From: Streptomyces nigra
GTDB lineage: Bacteria > Actinomycetota > Actinomycetes > Streptomycetales > Streptomycetaceae
DNA: 64,000 nt
Direction: 5' to 3'
NCBI RefSeq assembly: GCF_003074055.1
Contig: NZ_CP029043.1
Span: 434,001-498,000 of the forward strand
The notes beneath the pieces were generated by a model, which searched no databases, had not been told where the DNA came from, and saw only the letters and a program-made list of their open reading frames with translations. Made by a program: the position numbers and the translations under genes. Positions within the stretch are counted from its first letter, which is position 1; each line of letters starts with the position of its first letter. Positions 57,323 to 64,000 of this stretch are shown here, piece after piece.

Positions 57323-57772
57323 TCACCGCCCGGGCGCGCCCGCAGGCCGCTGCTCCGGCGCCCGCACCCCGCGCCGTTCATGGCGCAGGGCCAGCCCCGT
57401 GGCCAGCGCGCCGACGCCCTCCCACACCCCCACCCCGAGGAAGCCGGCCGGGGCGCGGCCGGCGATCACGGCGAGCGTGAACACCGTGCACGTCAGCAGC
57501 CGGAACGGCACGGTCCAGCGGAAGAACGGCCGCCAGTCGGCGAGGGCCGCCAGCACGTAGTACACGCCCATGTTGAGCGCCGCCATGGACGACGCGGTCA
57601 CGAAGACCAGGGTGTGGTCGCCCTCGGCGCGCCCCGCCTCCGCGACCGGCGTGAACCCCATCACGTCCAGCAGGACGTCCGGGGCGAGAAGGCCGACGAC
57701 CCCCATGACGGCGGCGAGGGCGCCGAAGACCGCCATCGTCCAGCCGGCCGGCGAGCGGGGCAGGGATCGCAT
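57323..57772 (-). CDS. Small four-helix membrane protein
   Basis: Predicted 149 aa from ATG 57772, behind AGGAGG. Four transmembrane segments: M-A-V-F-G-A-L-A-A-V-M-G-V-V-G-L-L, H-T-L-V-F-V-T-A-S-S-M-A-A-L-N, F-R-L-L-T-C-T-V-F-T-L-A-V-I and G-V-W-E-G-V-G-A-L-A-T-G. I do not recognise a family with certainty; it is acidic in loop 1. Its 3' end is copied in tandem downstream. Confidence 0.75.
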   Translation of the reverse strand: MRSLPRSPAGWTMAVFGALAAVMGVVGLLAPDVLLDVMGFTPVAEAGRAEGDHTLVFVTASSMAALNMGVYYVLAALADWRPFFRWTVPFRLLTCTVFTLAVIAGRAPAGFLGVGVWEGVGALATGLALRHERRGVRAPEQRPAGAPGR

Positions 57773-57801
57773 CAAGTCCTCCTGGGGCGCGGGAGTCCGG
57801 C

Positions 57802-60031
<2,230 letters not shown>

Positions 60032-60032
<1 letters not shown>

Positions 60033-60260
60033 GTCGTGTCCGTAAAGTCGCGTCGTCCGCCCGTAGGGCGGGCCGAGCGGCGTCCGGTGCGTGCTCTGGG
60101 GGTACCCCCTGCTCGAAGAGTTGGGGGAGCGCCGGACGGGCTCCCGCGTACTGGTTGTACGCGGGAGCCCGGCCGGTGCGGCGAGTGGGGGTCCCCCTGC
60201 TCGAAGAGCTTGGGGGAGTGCCGGGCGTCGAACGGCAGGCGGGACTTTGCGGACACGGCC
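60032..60260. mobile_element. MITE-like repeat with 20-bp terminal inverted repeats
   Basis: Left end GGTCGTGTCCGTAAAGTCGC, right end GGGACTTTGCGGACACGGCC; they are inverted copies with three mismatches. Inside, GGGCTCCCGCGTAC and GTACGCGGGAGCCC form a long hairpin, and CTCGAAGAG(C)TTGGGGGAG appears twice with CTGCTCGAAGAG. It carries no transposase gene. Short pieces of its end, TAGGYCGTGTC, also sit on the stop codons of the genes ending at 17567 and 21203. Similar sequences are widespread after Streptomyces genes from my memory of the genus; I have not searched. Confidence 0.75.
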
Positions 60261-60262
60261 TA

Positions 60263-60318
60263 AGGGCCTCTCGTTTGGATCATGCCGGGCTCGCGGGGTG
60301 ATCCAGACGAAAGACCCT
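60263..60318. repeat. Palindromic repeat, also a possible bidirectional terminator
   Basis: AGGGCCTCTCGTTTGGATCA and TGATCCAGACGAAAGACCCT are inverted copies (16 of 20 match) around a 16-base loop. It directly follows the mobile repeat and precedes the convergent LAXTG gene. It probably ends transcription from both sides. Confidence 0.7.
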
Positions 60319-60352
60319 GGCTCCCCTGAGCCCGGCCCGCACCGGTGTCACA

Positions 60353-61645
60353 TCAGCCGCGTGCCGCGCGGCGGCGGCGCACCACGAGGACGGCGGCCGC
60401 GCCGGCGCCCACGGCGGCGGCAGCGGCACCGGCGATCGGCAGGGCCGAGCTGGACCCGGTGCTGGCGAGGTCGCCGGAAGCGCCGGTGTCCGCTCCGCCG
60501 GTCGTCGAGCCGCCGGTGGAGGAGCCGCCGCCGGTGCCGCCCGTGCCGGATCCGCCGGTGGACGAGGAGCCGCCGGTGGATCCGCCGCCACCGCCGGTGG
60601 AGGAGCCACCGCCGGACGACGAGCCGCCGCCGGTGGAGGAGCCGCCACCGGTCACCTGGAGGGTGATGGGCGCCTTGTCGTTGCCGTGCTCGGTGTCCCA
60701 CTCCCCGAGCTTGCCGACCAGCGCCACCGAGCCCTTGGCTCCGTCGACGGCCTTGTCGATCCGCACCTTGAAGGTCCGCGCGTAGTCCTGGTTCTCGTCG
60801 GCCCAGGGCAGGTCGAGGGGGCAGCGGTAGGTCCGGGCGGCCACCTTCTCGCAGTTCGGGTACTTCGTCGCCGTCGTGCCGGCGGGCAGCTTGACCTCGA
60901 CCTCGGCGAGCGGGACGCCGTCCCGGTACACCTGCACCCAGGCGGGACCGGCGTTGCGGAATCCGGCCTTGAGTTCCACGGTCTCCCCGACACGGCCCTT
61001 CAGCGCTCCGCCCAGGGCCTGGAAGTCAGCGGTGTTCTTCGCCGTCACGGGTATCTGCTGGAAGTGCGCGTCCTCGTCGACGGGTGTGCCGGGCTCCTGC
61101 GCCGGGACGTCGGGCTGCTCGACCAGCTTCAGGGCCGGGCCCGTGCCCGGCATGGGGCCCGACGTGGCCTCGTCCCCGGGGTAGGCCTCGTAGTCGGTGA
61201 CGGAGACGACGAGGCGCTCGTACAGCGCCCGGTCCATGGCGCCGATCCTCAGGCCGCCCTCGGGAGCGTAGGTGACACCGGGCTCCACCTGCTGGTCGAA
61301 CTCGCACAGCGCCATGGCGCCGGTCGGGATCTCGTCGTATCCCCAGGTCTTGAAGGCCCGGCAGTTGGAGGGCACCTCGCTCAGGGACAGTCCGTGGCTG
61401 ACGGTGTATGTCATCCAGACCTTGTCGAGCGCTTCGGCGCCGGTGTACCAGAAGCGGCCGGGCACCGTGAACGTGCCGCCCGCCCGCACCCCGTCGATCG
61501 GGGCGGTCTTCTCCAGCACCAGTCCGGGGGCGGGGGCGGGGTCGTCCGCGGCGGCGGGTGCCGCGCACACGGCCAGCAGGGAGACGGCACCCACCGCGCC
61601 GGCGATCCTGCGGTGCACACGAAGTCCTGGGGCGGTGGGGAACAT
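60353..61645 (-). CDS. LAXTG-anchored surface protein
   Basis: Predicted 430 aa from ATG 61645, behind AGAGGA. A signal peptide runs from residue 10 to about A-A-P-A-A-A-D-D. Two beta-rich regions follow (about 35-330, with Cys pairs). A low-complexity Gly/Ser/Thr linker (G-G-G-S-S-T-G-G-G-S-S-S) spans about 335-395. The C-terminus L-A-S-T-G, a hydrophobic stretch and R-R-R-R is a class E sortase signal, as used by chaplin-associated sortases in Streptomyces. It would be covalently fixed to the cell wall. The ligand is unknown; no sortase gene is nearby. Confidence 0.85.
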   Translation of the reverse strand: MFPTAPGLRVHRRIAGAVGAVSLLAVCAAPAAADDPAPAPGLVLEKTAPIDGVRAGGTFTVPGRFWYTGAEALDKVWMTYTVSHGLSLSEVPSNCRAFKTWGYDEIPTGAMALCEFDQQVEPGVTYAPEGGLRIGAMDRALYERLVVSVTDYEAYPGDEATSGPMPGTGPALKLVEQPDVPAQEPGTPVDEDAHFQQIPVTAKNTADFQALGGALKGRVGETVELKAGFRNAGPAWVQVYRDGVPLAEVEVKLPAGTTATKYPNCEKVAARTYRCPLDLPWADENQDYARTFKVRIDKAVDGAKGSVALVGKLGEWDTEHGNDKAPITLQVTGGGSSTGGGSSSGGGSSTGGGGGSTGGSSSTGGSGTGGTGGGSSTGGSTTGGADTGASGDLASTGSSSALPIAGAAAAAVGAGAAAVLVVRRRRAARG

Positions 61646-61751
61646 GAGGTCCTCTGATCGAACATCGGTGACGGAAGGGTGAACCACGGCGGAACGCCGG
61701 GTTCACCCCCAAGACGTCCGAGGGGACCGAAGGGTTGTACGACGGAGCCCG

Positions 61752-63431
61752 TCACCCGGAGCAGCAGTCGTCCCCGGTGCCCGTGCCGGTCTTCTCCAGC
61801 CGGCAGTAGCAGGACGCCTCGACCGGTACGTCGGCGAGGGCGGTGGCGAGCCGCAGCTGCTGGGCCACCATGTGCGCCTCCCCCATCCGGCCGAGGCGCA
61901 CCAGGCACTCGTGCAGACCGTGCAGGGACCAGACGTTGTTGGGGTGCCGGCACGAGCGCGGCAGGGTGTCGTCGAGTCCGAGGTCGGCCCGGTAGACCGC
62001 CTCGGCCTCGGCGACCCGGCCCTGTTCGAGCAGGAGAGCGCCGTAGGCGTGCCGGGTGGGCTGCATCCAGCCCCAGGGCTCGTCGTAGGGGAGGTTGTCG
62101 TCCAGTTCGATGGAGCGTTCCAGCGCGGCGAACGCGGCGTCGTGGTCGCCCTTGCGGTACTCGAGTTCGCCGTCGAGCATCGCACCGGCGATGGCGAGGA
62201 TGTCGGCGCAGGTGTTGTTGAAGAGCATGCGGGTGTCCGGCACCCGGGCGACCGCATCGTGGAACAGCCGCCGCTCCTCCTCGGCCTCCCGCACGCGGTG
62301 CGTCGAGGAGAGGGCGACCCCGCGCGCGTAGTGCGTCATCGCGGTCGTGACGCAGTACAGGTCGCGGTCGGCGGGCAGCGGCAGGGCGAGGATGTCGTCC
62401 CAGCGGCCGAAACGGATCAGGGAGTGGACGCGCATGGCGAGGAAGCCCTCCAGCCAGTCCGCCATGGGTGGGCTGGTCACCCGCAGCAGTTCCTCAGGGA
62501 TGGACTCCTCGAGCTGGGCCACGGTGTCCAGCGCCACCTCGCTCTGTCCGAGGAGCATCGCTCCGTAGATCTTGAAGTGGTAGTCGTGCGAGCGGTACAG
62601 GGTGTAGAAGTTCATCACCCCGGCCCGCGCGCGGTACTTCTCGTCGGCCGCGATGGCCGCCGTGTTGTCCGCGACGACGCGCCGGTAGTCGCCGCACAGG
62701 ACCTCCAGATGGGAGGGCATGTGGAGCAGGTGCCCGGCGTCGGGCACCAGGTCGCGCAGCCGGTCGGCGACGACCAGGGCCTCCTCCGGCGCGGGGGACA
62801 TCTCCATCAGATGGATGTACATGTGCACCACGCCCGGGTGGTCGCGCCCGCGGGGGTCGGCGAGTGCCCGCTCCAGCACCCTCCTGGCCTCCGGGGTGCG
62901 CGCGCCCTCGGCCGGCTCGCCGGTCCTGAGGTCCCACAGCTGCCAGGGGGTCAGGTTCATCAGGGCGTCGGCGTAGAGGGTGGCGACGTCCAGGTCCTCG
63001 GGGGCGAGTTCGTAGACCTCCCGCATACGGTCCGCGTAGGGGGCGTTCCAGACGGAGCAGTCCGGCACGGCCCTGCTCCGGGGGTAGCGGGCGCGCAGCG
63101 CGGAGATCAGGGCCTGTTCGACCGGGGTGGCGTTCGCGGCCTTCTCGTGGGCGCGTTCCACGGCGGCGTGGGTGCGCTCGACGGTGCCGGCGAGGTCCTT
63201 GTCGTCGAAGGCCTCCCAGGGCTTGTTGTAGTTCGGGCCGAGGGCGTAGGCGATCCCCCAGTACGCCATGGCGCAGTCGGGGTCGGCCTCGGCGGCGGCC
63301 TCGAAACAGGCGACGGCCTCCTCGTGGTTGAAGGCGTACGTCCAGGTCAGGCCGCGGTCGAACCAGAGCTGGGCCTGCGCGGAGGACGTGGTCACGGGGC
63401 GGGTGCGGGTGCCGAGCTCGTAGTAGTCCAT
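61752..63431 (-). CDS. TPR-type hypothetical protein
   Basis: Predicted 559 aa from ATG 63431, behind AGGAGA. A tetratricopeptide-like helical protein: A-Q-L-W-F-D-R-G-L-T-W-T-Y-A-F-N-H-E-E-A-V-A-C-F, C-A-M-A-Y-W-G-I-A-Y-A-L-G-P-N-Y-N, then H-M-Y-I-H-L-M-E-M and H-L-L-H-M-P-S-H-L-E. The C-terminus C-Y-C then D-D-C-C-S-G is a Cys cluster. Soluble, no signal. Family members of this type are common in actinobacteria and proteobacteria without a defined role. The three His-rich motifs in the middle could bind metal. Confidence 0.8.
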   Translation of the reverse strand: MDYYELGTRTRPVTTSSAQAQLWFDRGLTWTYAFNHEEAVACFEAAAEADPDCAMAYWGIAYALGPNYNKPWEAFDDKDLAGTVERTHAAVERAHEKAANATPVEQALISALRARYPRSRAVPDCSVWNAPYADRMREVYELAPEDLDVATLYADALMNLTPWQLWDLRTGEPAEGARTPEARRVLERALADPRGRDHPGVVHMYIHLMEMSPAPEEALVVADRLRDLVPDAGHLLHMPSHLEVLCGDYRRVVADNTAAIAADEKYRARAGVMNFYTLYRSHDYHFKIYGAMLLGQSEVALDTVAQLEESIPEELLRVTSPPMADWLEGFLAMRVHSLIRFGRWDDILALPLPADRDLYCVTTAMTHYARGVALSSTHRVREAEEERRLFHDAVARVPDTRMLFNNTCADILAIAGAMLDGELEYRKGDHDAAFAALERSIELDDNLPYDEPWGWMQPTRHAYGALLLEQGRVAEAEAVYRADLGLDDTLPRSCRHPNNVWSLHGLHECLVRLGRMGEAHMVAQQLRLATALADVPVEASCYCRLEKTGTGTGDDCCSG

Positions 63432-63743
63432 CGTCGCTCTCCTGCCTGTGCCGGGCCGCCGCCCGTGGCCCGGGGGCCGGGCCGGCGGGGCCGGGGTGTC
63501 GCACCGAGGACGCGGAAGCCGGTCCCTTTTCTGCTGATGTGCCCGGTCGGCCCGCGCGTCACGCGCCCTGTTCGCCGCCCAGGGCTTGACCGCGCCGGGC
63601 CGGGGTACCCGCCCCGGGCATGTGGCGTCCATCGATCCATGCGGCCGCCGTGGCCGAGCCGGTCCGCCCAGGTGCGGACGAGGTGCGTCCTGGCGCATTC
63701 TTGCTGTGTCGCACGCGCGATGCGTACGGACGAGGTAGGACCG
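63432..63743. other. Divergent intergenic region
   Basis: 312 bp between the divergent TPR and GAF genes. It must contain both promoters. I see GC-rich CCGGGCC/GGCCCGG clusters near 63455-63490 but no convincing -35/-10 pair, operator or small gene. Confidence 0.4.
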
Positions 63744-64000
63744 ATGACTGGGAGCGCCGAGAGCGCGGAGCGGAGGTCCGGCAGGCTGGCGGCACTGCTG
63801 ATCGTTGTCTCGGCGGAGGCGATCAGCGCGTCCGGCGGTCACGCGGCCGGGGTCTATCTGCGTTCCCGCACGCCCGGGCTGCTGCGGCTGGCGGTGCTGG
63901 AGGGGCTGCCGGGCCCCCTGTTCCGGCCGTGGTGGCGGGTGCACTCCGACCGTCCCTTCCCGGTGGCCGACTCCTACCGGCTGGGCGTCGAGGTGGCCCT
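63744..64000 (+). CDS. GAF-domain sensor, probable SpoIIE-family phosphatase (N-terminal part)
   Basis: 85 codons are present and the gene runs off the window. ATG 63744 follows GAGGTAGGA. After a short variable N-terminus the sequence G-R-L-A-A-L-L-I-V-V-S-A-E-A-I-S-A-S-G-G-H-A-A-G-V-Y-L-R, then L-L-R-L-A-V-L-E-G-L-P, then P-W-W-R-V and F-P-V-A-D-S-Y-R-L-G resembles the GAF domain found in front of PP2C/SpoIIE domains in Streptomyces. The C-terminal domain is outside the window. Confidence 0.65.
   Translation, partial: MTGSAESAERRSGRLAALLIVVSAEAISASGGHAAGVYLRSRTPGLLRLAVLEGLPGPLFRPWWRVHSDRPFPVADSYRLGVEVA

Noticed and set aside
57126..57340. CRISPR-like array
   Set aside because: The repeats are directly adjacent with no unique spacers, and the unit includes a gene stop codon. 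No cas genes are present.

Overview
The window is high-GC actinobacterial chromosome, almost certainly Streptomyces: third-codon G/C is near saturation with GTG and TTG starts; there are ATGA/GTGA-coupled operons, an LAXTG-type sorting signal, a DasR-like box before a hexosaminidase, a maltose-type ABC importer with no ATPase of its own, and a streptogrisin-like protease. The species was not determined. No rRNA, tRNA or CRISPR array was recognised. The start and end of the window cut genes at 2-121 (SDR tail) and 63744-64000 (GAF/SpoIIE-like start).

Region 0.1-8.7 kb (minus strand) is the most unusual locus: a seven-gene polysaccharide operon. It has a large secreted deacetylase-like protein, a PelF-type GT4 glycosyltransferase, a roughly 12-TM membrane protein in the place PelG would occupy, two NAD-dependent epimerases, a sugar nucleotidylyltransferase and a spherulin-4 (GH135-like) hydrolase. 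It combines parts of the bacterial Pel system with parts of the fungal galactosaminogalactan cluster.

Region 9-15 kb holds a flavoprotein behind a probable iron box, an RsbQ / PAS-PP2C / STAS signalling operon, a methyltransferase-NUDIX fusion, an orphan FAD-binding (CoxM-type) protein and an SRPBCC protein. Region 15-19 kb is a GntR/HutC regulator divergent from a GH20 hexosaminidase, with three operator-like sites between them, followed by a secreted CBM3-GH16 enzyme. Region 19.1-20.2 kb contains gene remnants (old yellow enzyme, SulP transporter). Region 20-31 kb is ordinary accessory and housekeeping sequence: transporters, hydrolases, and small ArsR and TetR modules with clear palindromic operators.

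Region 31-50 kb is an alpha-galactoside module. One minus-strand operon of eleven genes (42.9 down to 31.6 kb) encodes an ABC importer, a cytoplasmic GH36 alpha-galactosidase and a nearly complete oxidative De Ley-Doudoroff route: SDR dehydrogenase, lactonase, DgoD dehydratase, KDG-type kinase and KDPG-type aldolase, with a mutarotase-like protein and a FadR-type regulator. A secreted GH27 alpha-galactosidase next to it carries the identical 14-bp AT-rich element at identical spacing from its -35, so the two units are probably co-regulated. A large secreted GH2 enzyme and an aldo/keto reductase follow, with twin LacI-type operators upstream.

Region 51-64 kb has the serine protease, a TetR/DUF6069 pair with an operator forming the promoter spacer, a LysR regulator divergent from an NTF2-like gene, small membrane proteins, a GNAT protein, an ABC exporter, a mobile repeat element, an LAXTG surface protein and a TPR protein.

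A theme not explained by ordinary annotation: at least three genes, and possibly four, are followed by tandem, decaying copies of their own 3' ends including the stop codon (units of about 149, 38, 22 and 18 bp).
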